A stretch of 64,000 bases of DNA from Siculibacillus lacustris (GCF_004328075.1 NZ_SJFN01000022.1:1-64000), one strand, 5' to 3'; counted from the stretch's first letter, positions 22,432-31,772 are shown. Notes: generated by a model not told the origin, from the sequence alone. A program made the numbers and translations.

Positions 22432-22515
22432 CCGGCGACAGGATCGTTCATGTGAGCCTGACACGGAGCCCGACCAGCGACAACGACGCAGTCGACGCAT
22501 GTCTCCATGCATGAA

Positions 22516-22562
22516 CTGAAATATTTCAGAGACCGCATTTGCTGTACCCTGAAATATCTTCA
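22516..22562. promoter_or_regulatory. Paired TGAAATAT-type palindromes upstream of the hyd operon
   Basis: CTGAAATATTTCAG (22516-22529) is a perfect 14-bp palindrome. An imperfect second copy, TGAAATATCTTCA, lies at 22550-22562. Their centres are about 33 bp (three helical turns) apart. This is not an FNR box (TTGAT-N4-ATCAA). The binding protein is unknown. Confidence 0.55.
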
Positions 22563-22898
22563 TGGATTCATCGAAGTAATTTCCAAGACGAAGGGCGGGC
22601 GATTACGTACGTTCATCCCTTTACGACGAATGAATGAAATATCGCCGGCCGCCGCTTGCGACCACGGCGAGCACATCGCGACGCGACGACCCCCGGGAGA
22701 AATCGCCCCTCCCACCCGACCGCACCGCCGCACCGGCGGCCGAGCTCACCGCCGCGCGGACCGTATCGGCGCGGATCGCCATGACCGGCGCCGAGAAAAC
22801 GCCCGCGCGGTCTTCGAGCTGACGCAATCGGATCGGAAACCGCTCCGGACAGACGGGCGGCGCGGCCGCGCGCGGCGCGACCGTGAGGAGACGGCGAC

Positions 22899-23105
22899 AT
22901 GACCCACCCCGATCCGGACCCGACCTCCGCGCCGCGGCCGCCCGGCCCGCCGCGCAAGCCGTCGCGGCCGAGCATCCTCCCGGCGCTGGTCTTCGCGATC
23001 GCCCTGGTCGGCGTCGCCTATTGGCTGATCACCGCCGTCCACGATTGGGATCGGCTCCAGACCTGCGCGCTCTCCGGCCGTCGCGACTGCGCCGCCCCGC
23101 GCTGA
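22899..23105 (+). CDS. Small single-pass membrane protein
   Basis: A 68-residue protein with a Pro-rich cytoplasmic-type N-terminus, one hydrophobic segment (about 26-46, LPALVFAIALVGVAYWLI) and a C-terminal QTCALSGRRDC tail with two cysteines. The ATG follows GAGGAGACGGCGAC, a good ribosome-binding site, which supports a real gene. Its function is unknown. It ends 10 bp before the stop of the convergent dehydrogenase gene. Confidence 0.65.
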   Translation: MTHPDPDPTSAPRPPGPPRKPSRPSILPALVFAIALVGVAYWLITAVHDWDRLQTCALSGRRDCAAPR

Positions 23106-23115
23106 CGCGCGCGCT

Positions 23116-24186
23116 TCACCCGAGGGCGCCGGCCACCGCCGCCGTCACGGCGTCGGCGAAGGCGCCGGTGCCGAGCGGGCCCCCGAGATCGGCGGTGCGG
23201 CACGCCGGATCCGCCAGGACCGTGTCGACCGCGTCCTCGATCACCCGCGCCGCCGTGGCGAGCCGGGCGTCGCCGCTCCGCCGCGCCCGCCAGTCGAGCA
23301 GCATCGCCGCCGACAGGATCAGCGAGGTCGGATTGGCGCGATTCTGCCCGGCGATGTCGGGGGCCGAACCGTGCTGCGCCTGGGCCACGCAGACCGTGTC
23401 GCCGGCGTTGATCGAACCGCCGAGCCCGAGGCTGCCGGACAGTTCCGAGGCCTCGTCGGACAGGATGTCGCCGAACATGTTGGTGGTGACGATCACGTCG
23501 AAGGCGTCCGGCGTGCGGATCAGCCGCGCGGCGGCGGCGTCGACGATCATCTCGTCGAGTTCGATCTCCGGATGCTCGGCGGCGATCCGCCGCACCTCGC
23601 GCAGGAACAGCCCGTCGCCGAGCTTCAGCACATTGGCCTTGTGCACCGCCGTGACCTTGCGCCGCCGCCGTGCCGCCAGTTCGAAGGCGGCGCGCGCCAC
23701 CCGCGCCGACCCCTTGGCGGTGATCTTGCGCAACGACAGCGCCATGTCGGGATCGGGCATGAACTCGCCGGACCCGGCGAACATCGCCCGGTCGGCGTAG
23801 AAGCCCTCGGTGTTCTCGCGCACGATCACCAGATCCATCGGCCGCCGCAGGATCGACAGATCGGGCCGCGACCGGCAGGGGCGGATGTTGGCGTAGAGCT
23901 CGAACCGCGTGCGCAGCTCCGCCGAGGGGTTGATCCCGCCGGCCTCCCGCGGCGGATAGTCGTAGGTCGAGACCGGCCCGAGGATCACCCCGTCGGCCTG
24001 GGGAATCGCCGCCGTCACCGCCGCCGGCAGGGTCGTGCCTTCGGCGGCCAGTGCCGCGAGGCCGATCGCGCGCTCGTCGAGCCGCAGCCCCAGCCCGAGG
24101 CCGGCATCGACGGCGCGCAGCACCGAGAGTGTCGCCGCGGTGATCTCCGGGCCGATGCCGTCGCCGGCGAGGACGAGAATATGCAT
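23116..24186 (-). CDS. Isocitrate/isopropylmalate-family NAD(P)-dependent dehydrogenase
   Basis: A 356-residue beta-decarboxylating dehydrogenase. It has the family N-terminus (LAGDGIGPEIT), the substrate-binding LRTRFELYANIRP, the ENTEGFYADR segment, the catalytic KANVLKLGDGLF region and the metal-binding VTTNMFGDILSDEASEL. These distinguish the family but not the substrate; isocitrate, isopropylmalate, homoisocitrate or tartrate are all possible. The first arginine-rich loop (LRTRFELYANIRPCRSR) resembles NAD-isocitrate and homoisocitrate enzymes. It is the last minus-strand gene of the citrate region, 68 bp after the hydrolase gene, so a role in citrate/isocitrate metabolism is attractive but inferred. 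Confidence 0.85.
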   Translation of the reverse strand: MHILVLAGDGIGPEITAATLSVLRAVDAGLGLGLRLDERAIGLAALAAEGTTLPAAVTAAIPQADGVILGPVSTYDYPPREAGGINPSAELRTRFELYANIRPCRSRPDLSILRRPMDLVIVRENTEGFYADRAMFAGSGEFMPDPDMALSLRKITAKGSARVARAAFELAARRRRKVTAVHKANVLKLGDGLFLREVRRIAAEHPEIELDEMIVDAAAARLIRTPDAFDVIVTTNMFGDILSDEASELSGSLGLGGSINAGDTVCVAQAQHGSAPDIAGQNRANPTSLILSAAMLLDWRARRSGDARLATAARVIEDAVDTVLADPACRTADLGGPLGTGAFADAVTAAVAGALG

Positions 24187-24254
24187 GACGGACCCTCGAG
24201 GCGATGCCGGCCGGGTCGGCGCGGCGAAGAGCGGAAGGACGGGCGGAGGCGCGA

Positions 24255-24842
24255 TCAGGGTTCGGCGCGGCGGTCGACGGCGCGGACCAGATCGAGGATC
24301 AGATCGAGCCCGTGCGGCCACGGCCCGAAGCCCGATTCGGCGTTGACGTGACCGGCGTCGCCGACGTCGACCAGATCGGCCTGCCACAGCCGGCTCCAGT
24401 GTTCGGCCCGAGGAAAGCGCATCACCGGATCGTTGTGGCTGGCGATCACCAGGCTCGGCACCCCGAGCGGCGTCTGCGGCACCCGATCTTCGGCCTCGAA
24501 CCGGGTCGGCTCGGCCGGCGCCACCAGCATCAGGCCGGCGACCATCGGATGGCCGTCGGCGGCGACGCAGCACGACGCCAGCGCGCCCAGCGAATGGCCG
24601 ATCAGCAGCGCCGGCCGCCGCCGGGTGGCGAGCAGGCGCTGGATCGCCGCGATCCACAACTCGACGTCGGGATTGTCCCAGCGCCGCTGGGTGATCCGCT
24701 GGAAGGCATGGCTCTGGGTCTGCCACAGCGACTGCCAATGTTCCGGGCCACTGTCCTTGAAGCCCGGCACCAGGACGAGATCGTATCGCCGCGAAGCTTC
24801 CGCGACGGCCTCCAGAGTCTTGCGGGTGTGGAGTACGATCAT
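24255..24842 (-). CDS. RBBP9/YdeN-family alpha/beta hydrolase
   Basis: A 195-residue serine-hydrolase fold. Visible are the N-terminal VPGFKDSGPEHWQSLW, the nucleophile elbow GHSLG, the acid region SHNDPVM and the catalytic His in GHVNAESG. These match the RBBP9/YdeN family (about 180-200 residues), whose bacterial substrates are mostly unknown. It lies 73 bp after citG on the same strand and may be co-transcribed with the citrate genes. Confidence 0.85.
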   Translation of the reverse strand: MIVLHTRKTLEAVAEASRRYDLVLVPGFKDSGPEHWQSLWQTQSHAFQRITQRRWDNPDVELWIAAIQRLLATRRRPALLIGHSLGALASCCVAADGHPMVAGLMLVAPAEPTRFEAEDRVPQTPLGVPSLVIASHNDPVMRFPRAEHWSRLWQADLVDVGDAGHVNAESGFGPWPHGLDLILDLVRAVDRRAEP

Positions 24843-24915
24843 GGCGTCGGAGGCCGCGTTCGAGCCGAGGGAAGAGGTCGCGTTTCGGTCAGGGTAGGCG
24901 TGGCGCCGTCGGACT

Positions 24916-25872
24916 TCAACTGCGACGACGCGGCGGCGGATCTGCCGCCAGCGCGGGCAAGCGATGGAGAAACCACGTCAACGCCAGGAGATCGGCGCTG
25001 CCGCCGGGGCTGAGGTTGGCGGCGATGAAGGCATCGTCGAGCCGCTCCATCGCCGCGACGAAGTCCGGGGCGTCGATGCCGCCACGCCGCCGCAGCGCCG
25101 CCGCCGCGGCCCGCGCGAAGGCCGCGCCTTGCGGCCCGCCACGCGCCACCAGATTGGTGTCCGGGTTGTGCTCGAGCAGATGCAGGAAGGCGGCGTGCAG
25201 CGCCCGCTCGGTGCCGACGCCACGATCGAGCGCCGCCGTCAGCACCGGCAGCGAACCGTGGCGCACCGTCGCGAAGCCCGAGGCCGCCTCGCCGCGCGCG
25301 CCGGTCAGGCCGAAGCGGCGGTGGATCGCCGCGCCGGCGGTGGTCGCTTCGTGGGTCGGTCCGAGCTCGCGTTCGACCAGCCCCGCGGCGATCGCCGCGA
25401 CGTCCTCACAAACCGCTTCGGCGTCGAGCGCGTCACCGCGACCGACCACCCGCCCGGCCGCCGCCGCCGCCAGTCCGAAGGCGAAGATCGAGCCCTTGTG
25501 GGTGTTGACGCCGCCGGTCGCGGCATACATCGCCCGTTCGGCTTCGAGCCCGGTCGGCCGGAGCGTCGCCAGCACCGCCTCGGCCGGCAGCGCCGCCGCC
25601 GCCCGCCCGAGCCGGAAGAAGGGAGCGGCGAAGGGCGCGATCGCCGCCGCGCTGGCCGCGAAGGTCGAGAGATCCATGTCGCGATGCGATCCGGTGTTGC
25701 GCCGGTCGACCAGCCCCGGTTTGGGGGTGAGCAGAAATTCCCGCTCCAGCGCCTCATGGGTCAGGGCCGCCACCGCCGCCGCGAGGCCGGCGCCGCGCCG
25801 ACCCACGACCGCCGACCGCCGGGCGGGCCGCGGTTCAGGTGCGCGGGTCGGGATCGTCGGCATGCGCTGCAT
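24916..25872 (-). CDS. citG: Triphosphoribosyl-dephospho-CoA synthase
   Basis: Makes 2'-(5''-triphosphoribosyl)-3'-dephospho-CoA from ATP and dephospho-CoA, the precursor of the citrate-lyase prosthetic group. The 318-residue protein has the family segments LTPKPGLVDRRNTGSHRDMD, GGVNTHKGSIFAFGL and the C-terminal HNPDTNLVARGG and SPGGSADLLALTWFL. The start at 25872 overlaps citX by 38 bp; an ATG nine bases further in is also possible. It is in the same operon as the lyase subunits. Confidence 0.93.
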   Translation of the reverse strand: MQRMPTIPTRAPEPRPARRSAVVGRRGAGLAAAVAALTHEALEREFLLTPKPGLVDRRNTGSHRDMDLSTFAASAAAIAPFAAPFFRLGRAAAALPAEAVLATLRPTGLEAERAMYAATGGVNTHKGSIFAFGLAAAAAGRVVGRGDALDAEAVCEDVAAIAAGLVERELGPTHEATTAGAAIHRRFGLTGARGEAASGFATVRHGSLPVLTAALDRGVGTERALHAAFLHLLEHNPDTNLVARGGPQGAAFARAAAAALRRRGGIDAPDFVAAMERLDDAFIAANLSPGGSADLLALTWFLHRLPALAADPPPRRRS

Positions 25873-26398
25873 CGAGCCTCTCCTCCATCACCGTCAACAG
25901 TTGGTCCAGCGGATGCGCCTGCGACCGCGCGCAGGCGTGCCCCGGCGCATCGCAGACCAGACAGCGCCGCGGCGCCGCACCGAGATCGCGCCGCGACAAG
26001 GTGGCGCCGTCCGGCCCGGTCACGTCGATGTCCCACAACCGCCCGAGCGGATGGCCGTCCTCGAGGGCGACCGTCGCCCGCTTGACCGCCAGCGGCTCGG
26101 CCGCCACCGCGAAGATCGCTTCGAAGCCGGTCGCCGCACTCTCCGTGCCGACCGTCGCGTGGGCCCACCCGGCCTCGGCGAACAGATGCGCGAGCGCGGC
26201 GAGCGCGGCGCTTTGCGCGTCGCTGGCAATTCCGCACAGTTTGACCGGACCCGGCATCACCGGTGTGACGACCACCACCGTGGCCGCCCCCGCCGCCAGC
26301 GCCGCATCCCGTCGCGCCACCCGCCGTTCGCGGGCGGCGAGCACCGCCGCGAGCGGCGGCACCGGCCCGGCCCGACGATCGCGCGGCGCGTCCGTCAT
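25835..26398 (-). CDS. citX: Apo-citrate lyase phosphoribosyl-dephospho-CoA transferase
   Basis: Transfers the prosthetic group made by CitG onto the acyl-carrier subunit CitD. The 187-residue protein has the family motif GRLWDIDV and the Cys/His-rich RRCLVCDAPGHACARSQAHP. The ATG at 26398 overlaps the citF stop by 4 bp (ATGA). In many bacteria citX is fused to citG; here they are separate. Confidence 0.93.
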   Translation of the reverse strand: MTDAPRDRRAGPVPPLAAVLAARERRVARRDAALAAGAATVVVVTPVMPGPVKLCGIASDAQSAALAALAHLFAEAGWAHATVGTESAATGFEAIFAVAAEPLAVKRATVALEDGHPLGRLWDIDVTGPDGATLSRRDLGAAPRRCLVCDAPGHACARSQAHPLDQLLTVMEERLDAAHADDPDPRT

Positions 26399-27915
26399 CC
26401 CTTCACCTGCCGCACCGCGTCGATCACCGTGCCGTCGCGATAGCGGATCAGCCCGACCACCCGGTCGAGGAACTCGATCGGTTGCGGCTTGCCGGTCAGC
26501 GAGATCGCCCGGGCATAGAGCTCCTCGATGGTCATCACCGGCAGACCTGCCGCCTTCAGCCGCTCGGCGACCTCCGGCCGGTTGGGATTGACCGCGATGC
26601 CGTGATCGGTGACCAACACGCCGATGGTCTCGCCCGGCGTCACCACCGTGGTGCATTTCTCGACCACCGTCGGGATGCGCGAGCGGATCAGCGGCCCGAC
26701 CACGATCGCCAGCGCCGCCCCGGCCGCCACGTCGGAATGCCCGCCCGAGGCGCCGCGCATGACGCCGTCCGACCCGGTGATGACGTTGACGTTGAAGTCG
26801 AGGTCGATCTCCAGCGCCGACAGGATGACCATGTCGACCCGGTCGCAATAGGCGCCCTTGGAGGTCAGGTTGGCGTAGGTGTTGGTCGAGATCTCCCAGT
26901 GCTCGGGATTGACCCGCAGCGATTCCGCCGCCACCGCGTCGAAGCTCTGGGTGTCGATGATCCGGCCGATCAGCCCCTTCTGGTGCAGATCGACGATCGG
27001 GCCGGTGATGCCGCCGAGCGCGAAGGCCGCCTTGATCCCCTTCTTGACCATCCGGTCCTCGAGGAAACGGGTGGTCGCGGTGGCCGAACCACCGGTGCCG
27101 GTCTGCAGCGAGAAGCCCTCTTCGAACAACCCGGCGTGTTCCATCACCTCCGCCGCCAGACGGGCGATCAGCAACTCGCGCGGGTTGGAGGTCATCCGCG
27201 CCGCGCCGACCGAGATCTTCGAGGGATCGCCGATCTGGTCGACCTTGACCACGAAGTCGACCTGATCCTGCCGGATCGACGCCGGGGCGTTGGGGAAGGG
27301 CACGATCTCCTCGGCGAGCAGGATCACCTTGCCGGCCCGCGCCGCATCGACCATCGCATAGCCGAGCGAGCCGCAGCGCGACCGCCCGGAGATGGCGTTG
27401 GCATTGCCGAAGACATCGGCCGTCGACACGCCGAGGAAGGCGACGTCGAGGGTCAATTCGCCGCGGTCGATCAGATGCACCCGGCCGCCGTGCGAATGCA
27501 CGTTGATCGGCGTCTCCATCAGGCCGTGCGAGATCGCGTCGGCGAGCTTGCCGCGCATGCCCGAGGTGTAGATCCGCCGGATCACCCCCGACTTGATGTG
27601 CTCGATCAGCGGAAAGTTGCAGGACAACAGCGACGACGGCGCCAGCGTCAGGTCGCGGAAGCCCATCGCCGCGAGCTTGTCGACCACGAAGTTGATGGTC
27701 TTGTCGCCTTCGCGGAAGGCGTGGTGGAACGAGATGGTCATGCCGTTCTTGAGCCCCGAGGCGCGGATCGCGTCCTCGAGACTGGCGGCGAGCTTGCGGC
27801 CGTGCTTCTGGGTCTGGGTGGCGAGATGCGGCGCCCGCGCCGTCACGCCCGAGAAGGCCTCGAGGCCGGCGGGCAGGGACACGTCGGCGAGCCGGGCTTC
27901 GGTCGAATGGGTCAT
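26395..27915 (-). CDS. citF: Citrate lyase alpha subunit (citrate:acetyl-ACP transferase)
   Basis: Exchanges the acetyl group on the acyl-carrier subunit for citrate. The 506-residue protein is typical in length. Family blocks include NGMTISFHHAFREGDKTINF, VHSHGGRVHLIDRGEL, FLGVSTADVFGNANA, LQTGTGGSATATTRFLEDRM and GASGGHSDVAAGA. It follows citE after 14 bp and overlaps citX by 4 bp. Confidence 0.97.
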   Translation of the reverse strand: MTHSTEARLADVSLPAGLEAFSGVTARAPHLATQTQKHGRKLAASLEDAIRASGLKNGMTISFHHAFREGDKTINFVVDKLAAMGFRDLTLAPSSLLSCNFPLIEHIKSGVIRRIYTSGMRGKLADAISHGLMETPINVHSHGGRVHLIDRGELTLDVAFLGVSTADVFGNANAISGRSRCGSLGYAMVDAARAGKVILLAEEIVPFPNAPASIRQDQVDFVVKVDQIGDPSKISVGAARMTSNPRELLIARLAAEVMEHAGLFEEGFSLQTGTGGSATATTRFLEDRMVKKGIKAAFALGGITGPIVDLHQKGLIGRIIDTQSFDAVAAESLRVNPEHWEISTNTYANLTSKGAYCDRVDMVILSALEIDLDFNVNVITGSDGVMRGASGGHSDVAAGAALAIVVGPLIRSRIPTVVEKCTTVVTPGETIGVLVTDHGIAVNPNRPEVAERLKAAGLPVMTIEELYARAISLTGKPQPIEFLDRVVGLIRYRDGTVIDAVRQVKG

Positions 27916-27929
27916 CGGTCGGTCCTCGA

Positions 27930-28802
27930 TCACTTGCGCACGCCGGAGGCTTCGGCCCGGCGCAGCACGACGCGCGCATGGTCGATCACCGGGGCATCGA
28001 TCATCTTGCCGTTGAGCGAGACGACACCGAGCCCCTGCCGCTCGCCGGCGGCGGCCGCGGCGACCACCCGGCGGGCATAGTCGACCTCTTCCTCGGTCGG
28101 CGCGAAGGCGTTGTGCAACAGCTCGATCTGGCGCGGATTGATCAGCGACTTGCCGTTGAAGCCGAGCCGCTTGATCAGATCGACCTCCTTGAGGAAGCCG
28201 GCCTCGTCGTTGAGATCGCCGAACACCACGTCGAAGGCGTCGATCTTGGCGTAGCGGGCGGCGTGCAGCACGGCGCAGCGCGCGTAGAACAGCTCGGTGC
28301 CGTCGCCGCGTTCGGTCTGCATGTCCATGACGTAGTCGAACCCGGCCAGCGCGATGCCGATCAGCCGCTTCGACGACGTGGCGATGGCCAGCGCATTGAC
28401 CACGCCCGAGGCGCTCTCGATCGCCGCCATCAGCTTGGTCGAGCCGACCTCGCGACCGCATTCCCGTTCGATCCGTTCGACCTCGGCTTCGAGTGCGTGG
28501 ACGTCGGCCGCGGTATCGGTCTTGGGCAGGCGGATGACGTCGGCCCCGGCCCGCACCACCGCTTCGAGGTCCTTCATGCCGAAGGGCGTCGACAGGGGGT
28601 TGATGCGGACGACGGTCTCGATGTCGCGGTAGATCGGCATCTGCAGGGCGTGGAACACCAGCATCCGCGCCGAATCCTTCTCGCGCAGCGAGACGGCGTC
28701 CTCGAGGTCGAACATGATCGAATCAGGCCGATAGACGAAGGCGGTCGACAACATCGCCGCGTTCGAGCCCGGCAGGAACAGCATGCTGCGGCGCAGTTTC
28801 AT
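27930..28802 (-). CDS. citE: Citrate lyase beta subunit (citryl-ACP lyase)
   Basis: Cleaves citryl-ACP into oxaloacetate and regenerated acetyl-ACP. The 290-residue TIM-barrel protein shows [11 protein letters not shown], the metal and substrate residues in [32 protein letters not shown] and [12 protein letters not shown], and the C-terminal [13 protein letters not shown]. The ATG overlaps the citD stop by 4 bp. Confidence 0.97.
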   Translation of the reverse strand: MKLRRSMLFLPGSNAAMLSTAFVYRPDSIMFDLEDAVSLREKDSARMLVFHALQMPIYRDIETVVRINPLSTPFGMKDLEAVVRAGADVIRLPKTDTAADVHALEAEVERIERECGREVGSTKLMAAIESASGVVNALAIATSSKRLIGIALAGFDYVMDMQTERGDGTELFYARCAVLHAARYAKIDAFDVVFGDLNDEAGFLKEVDLIKRLGFNGKSLINPRQIELLHNAFAPTEEEVDYARRVVAAAAAGERQGLGVVSLNGKMIDAPVIDHARVVLRRAEASGVRK

Positions 28803-29092
28803 GACAGCGCACTCCATTCGGCGGTCCATTCGTCCACGGCGCGCTGCACCGCGGTCTGCACCCGGGCGCGGATCACGCAGTCGAGCGCGCCCTTGTCCTC
28901 GATCACCACCAGACCGTCGACGATGGCGAGCTTGGCCAGCGTCTCGCGCACCACCGCCTCGATCTGGGTGCCGAACTGGTGGATCACCTCGCTCTGCAAC
29001 ACCACCTCGAGCCCCTCCTCGCGGGGGGCGATGCGCACCATCAGGTCGCTCGACTCGAGCGTCCCGGCGAGCGCCTCTCTCACGATCTTCAT
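28799..29092 (-). CDS. citD: Citrate lyase gamma subunit (acyl carrier protein)
   Basis: A 97-residue carrier that bears the phosphoribosyl-dephospho-CoA arm. The conserved attachment serine lies in [10 protein letters not shown] (Ser14-Ser15) close to the N-terminus, as in other CitD proteins. It is followed directly by citE with a 4-bp overlap. Confidence 0.95.
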   Translation of the reverse strand: MKIVREALAGTLESSDLMVRIAPREEGLEVVLQSEVIHQFGTQIEAVVRETLAKLAIVDGLVVIEDKGALDCVIRARVQTAVQRAVDEWTAEWSALS

Positions 29093-29116
29093 CTGCGAAG
29101 TCCCTCTTCTCGTCGA

Positions 29117-30199
29117 TCAGGCGGAGGCGCGGTTGACCGCGGCCTCGCCCGGGCCGCCACGGGCGGCGGAAGGTCGATCCTGACGGTATTTGGCCATCAG
29201 GAGGGCCAGAGTGGCCGGCGGCACCAGGCCGCCGATCCGGGCGAAATCGCCGGTCGCCAGCAGGCGGCGGACCTCGGAGGCCGAGATCGGCACCTCGTCG
29301 TGGACCACCCGCGGGATCTCGACGACCGCGATCGCCGGCGCCGGCGAGACGTCCTCTCGCAGCCAGTGCTGCATGTCGGCGTTGTACTTGTGGGTGGTGC
29401 GGCAGAACGGCTCGGTGCCGACGAAGCGATGGGTGATGCCCAGCGCCGGGGCGATCCAGTTGCGGAAGAGCAGCAGGTCGATCGCCGTGAAACAGTCGCC
29501 GACCACCCCCTTCTCCTTGAAGAAATAGGCCGAGAAGGTCGCCCGCGACACCATGTATTCCGAGCCCGGATGCAGGGTCAGGTGCGGGATCCCCTCGATG
29601 CCCGACTTCACCAGGGCGAAGCGGTCGCGGTAGCTGATCAGCGAGGCGTCCTCGGCGACCACGAACACGTGGAGATGATCGCAGGCCGCCGCCGCCCGGT
29701 CGACCAGATAGCGGTGGCCGCGGGTGAACGGGTTGGCGTTCATCACGATCGCCCCGATCACCGCGCCGTCGTGGCGCAGCCGCCGCAGCCCGTCGCAATA
29801 GCTGCGGATGCCGATCGGGGTGTTCTCCATCAGCGTCACGTAGCCGGGCACTTCGGCCAGCGGATAGAAGCCGCAGGAGCGGAAGAAGTCGACGTTTTCG
29901 GGTTTGGTGTAGAGGAAAAGATGGCTGTGGCCGCGCTCGTGGGCGAGGTGGACGACCTCGGTCAGGAGGCGCAGGCCGAGCGCCTCGCCGCGCAGCTCCG
30001 GATCGATCGCCGTGCACTTGACGACGTTCTTCTCGAGGCCCGCACAGGCGATCAGCCGACGCGCCCGCCGGAACACGACGAAGGCCTCCACGCCCTGCTC
30101 GTAATCGAGGCCGGAGCGCGCCAGCAGGGCACAGACCTCGTCGCGCTCGTCCGACTGAAGCGCCGGATCGATGGCGTAACTTATGATTTCTTCCGTCAT
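29117..30199 (-). CDS. citC: [Citrate (pro-3S)-lyase] ligase
   Basis: Activates citrate lyase by ATP-dependent acetylation of the prosthetic group. The 360-residue protein has a GNAT-like N-terminal half (about 35-125) and a nucleotidyltransferase half with [14 protein letters not shown] (HxGH-type motif) and ISASEVRR. The ATG at 30199 begins the conserved sequence; the extra frame upstream contains the intergenic region. It is separated from the transporter gene by 205 bp that include a strong hairpin, so it may also have its own promoter. Confidence 0.95.
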   Translation of the reverse strand: MTEEIISYAIDPALQSDERDEVCALLARSGLDYEQGVEAFVVFRRARRLIACAGLEKNVVKCTAIDPELRGEALGLRLLTEVVHLAHERGHSHLFLYTKPENVDFFRSCGFYPLAEVPGYVTLMENTPIGIRSYCDGLRRLRHDGAVIGAIVMNANPFTRGHRYLVDRAAAACDHLHVFVVAEDASLISYRDRFALVKSGIEGIPHLTLHPGSEYMVSRATFSAYFFKEKGVVGDCFTAIDLLLFRNWIAPALGITHRFVGTEPFCRTTHKYNADMQHWLREDVSPAPAIAVVEIPRVVHDEVPISASEVRRLLATGDFARIGGLVPPATLALLMAKYRQDRPSAARGGPGEAAVNRASA

Positions 30200-30404
30200 G
30201 TTGCCGTCTTTCGAGGTGGCGCGAACATAATGGCCGATTCGACGAAAGTCATTACTGCATTTCACATACGGCAATGAGAATTCTCTTCGTCATATCGTCA
30301 TCTGTCGGCCGCCACGCCGGTCCGTCGACGGGCGCGACCGGCGCCGTCGATCGGGGTCCGGCCCACCACTCCGCAAGGAGCCGGCGGGCCGGACCAGGTC
30401 GAAA
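30200..30404 (-). other. citS-citC intergenic segment
   Basis: 205 bp. Next to the transporter it has a 10-bp-stem hairpin (see terminator). Closer to citC it is AT-richer, with the perfect palindrome GAGAATTCTC (30276-30285) about 76 bp upstream of the citC start. A separate citC promoter is plausible. Confidence 0.45.
30355..30395 (-). terminator. Hairpin after the citrate transporter gene
   Basis: GGTCCGGCCC (30355-30364) pairs perfectly with GGGCCGGACC (30386-30395), 9 bp after the transporter stop. No T tract follows, so it may be a partial terminator or an mRNA-stabilising hairpin separating transporter from enzyme genes. Confidence 0.6.
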
Positions 30405-31772
30405 TCACACGATCCGCGAGAGGACGATCAGCACCACCGTCACGGTGATGGCACCGCCGATGCGGGTGGCGATCTGGGCGAAGGGCATCAGCCCCATGCG
30501 GTTGGCGGCGGTCAGGATGGCGACGTCGCCGGTCCCGCCCTGGCCCGAGTGACAGGCGTTCACGATCGCCGATTCGATCGGGTACATGCCGATCCGGCGA
30601 CCGACGAAGAAGCCGGTGGCCATCAGCGTCACCACCGTCGAGACGATGATCGCCAAGTGGGTCGGGTTGAAGGCCGCCACCAGCTTGTCCCAGGGGGTGA
30701 TCGACACGCCGACCGCGAACAGCAGCGGGAAGGTGACGGCGACCTGGAAGAACTTGTAGACGATGCCGGCGCCGGCCTGGAGCCGCGGCGACACCGCGTG
30801 GCCGAGCTTGATCGCCACGGCGAGGAACAGCATCGCCACCGGACCGGGCAGGCCGGTCAGTTTGAACACCAGCATGCCGACCAGATAGAAGGTGCAGGCG
30901 GTGACCAGCGCGCCGGCGATGGTGGCGATGTCGATCGACGCCGGGTCGACCTTCTCTTCCGACGCCGCGATGTCGTTGGACACGCCGGGCTGCAACTGGC
31001 CTTCGCCGGTCAGGTGCGGATAGCGCTTGCCCAGGGTGTTGAGGGCGCCGGACAGCAGAATCGCGGTCAGCGAGCCGAGCATCACGCAGGGCAGCACGGT
31101 GGCGAACAACTCGCCCTGCGGCTGATGCAGGATCTCCGAATAGCCGATCGACAGCGGGATCGCGCCTTCGCCGACGCCGCCGGCCATGATCGGCACGACG
31201 ATGAAGAAGAAGGTCTCGTAGGCCGTCTTGCCGAGCGCCATGCCGACCATCGTGCCGACGAAGCCGGCGACGATCGAGCCGACCGCCAGAGGGATGAAGA
31301 TCTTCAGGAAGCCCTTGATCAGCACCTGCCGATCCATGGCGAAGATCGATCCGACGATGATCGCCGCGATGAACAGGTAGAGGAACTGGCTCTGCTTGGA
31401 AAATTCTGTGGTCACCCGCACGACTTCCGCCGGCAGGATCTTGTAGAAGGCCAGCGCCGACGGGATGAAGGTCGCAAAGATCGCCGCCGCCCCGACCTTG
31501 TTGAGGATCGGTGTGCGCTTGCCGAGCTCGCCGCAGGCGAAGCCGCCGACCGCCAACAGGCCGATCGCCATGGTGATCTCGCCCGACAGCTTGCCGATCC
31601 AGGAATAATAGCCGATCAGCCCGACCAGGATCACGAAGATCGGCAGCGGCACGATGCCGATCTTGAAGTCGACGATCTTCCACCAGCCGCGCGGCCAGAA
31701 CTTCTCGGGGACGGCCTTGGCCGCTTCGGTCTTGCTGTCGCTGATCAGCGACCCGTCCATGGGTAGGGTCAT
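30405..31772 (-). CDS. citS: 2-hydroxycarboxylate (citrate) transporter, CitS/CimH family
   Basis: A 455-residue secondary transporter with about 11 hydrophobic segments. The two re-entrant-loop motifs of the 2HCT family are clear: GGVGEGAIPLSIGY in the first half and CHSGQGGTGDVAIL in the second. Family members take up citrate with Na+, or exchange malate or citrate. The ATG at 31772 follows AGGAGG at ideal spacing. It heads the citrate-lyase operon and is preceded by a sigma-54-type promoter, supporting citrate as the physiological substrate. Confidence 0.94.
   Translation of the reverse strand: MTLPMDGSLISDSKTEAAKAVPEKFWPRGWWKIVDFKIGIVPLPIFVILVGLIGYYSWIGKLSGEITMAIGLLAVGGFACGELGKRTPILNKVGAAAIFATFIPSALAFYKILPAEVVRVTTEFSKQSQFLYLFIAAIIVGSIFAMDRQVLIKGFLKIFIPLAVGSIVAGFVGTMVGMALGKTAYETFFFIVVPIMAGGVGEGAIPLSIGYSEILHQPQGELFATVLPCVMLGSLTAILLSGALNTLGKRYPHLTGEGQLQPGVSNDIAASEEKVDPASIDIATIAGALVTACTFYLVGMLVFKLTGLPGPVAMLFLAVAIKLGHAVSPRLQAGAGIVYKFFQVAVTFPLLFAVGVSITPWDKLVAAFNPTHLAIIVSTVVTLMATGFFVGRRIGMYPIESAIVNACHSGQGGTGDVAILTAANRMGLMPFAQIATRIGGAITVTVVLIVLSRIV

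Larger units (their letters stand above)
22328..22898. promoter_or_regulatory. Control region of the hyd operon
   Basis: About 570 bp without a convincing gene, upstream of the hyd operon (minus) and of a small membrane-protein gene (plus). It contains palindromes at 22419-22431 and 22516-22562 (listed separately) in an AT-rich patch (about 22505-22630) that contrasts with the GC-rich surroundings and probably contains the promoter. Confidence 0.55.

Noticed and set aside
22516-22529. FNR site upstream of the hydrogenase operon
   Set aside because: The palindrome CTGAAATATTTCAG lacks the TTGAT-N4-ATCAA pattern.
22634-22822. 62-codon plus-strand frame in the hyd control region
   Set aside because: No ribosome-binding site and Arg/Ser/Pro-rich content; treated as non-coding.
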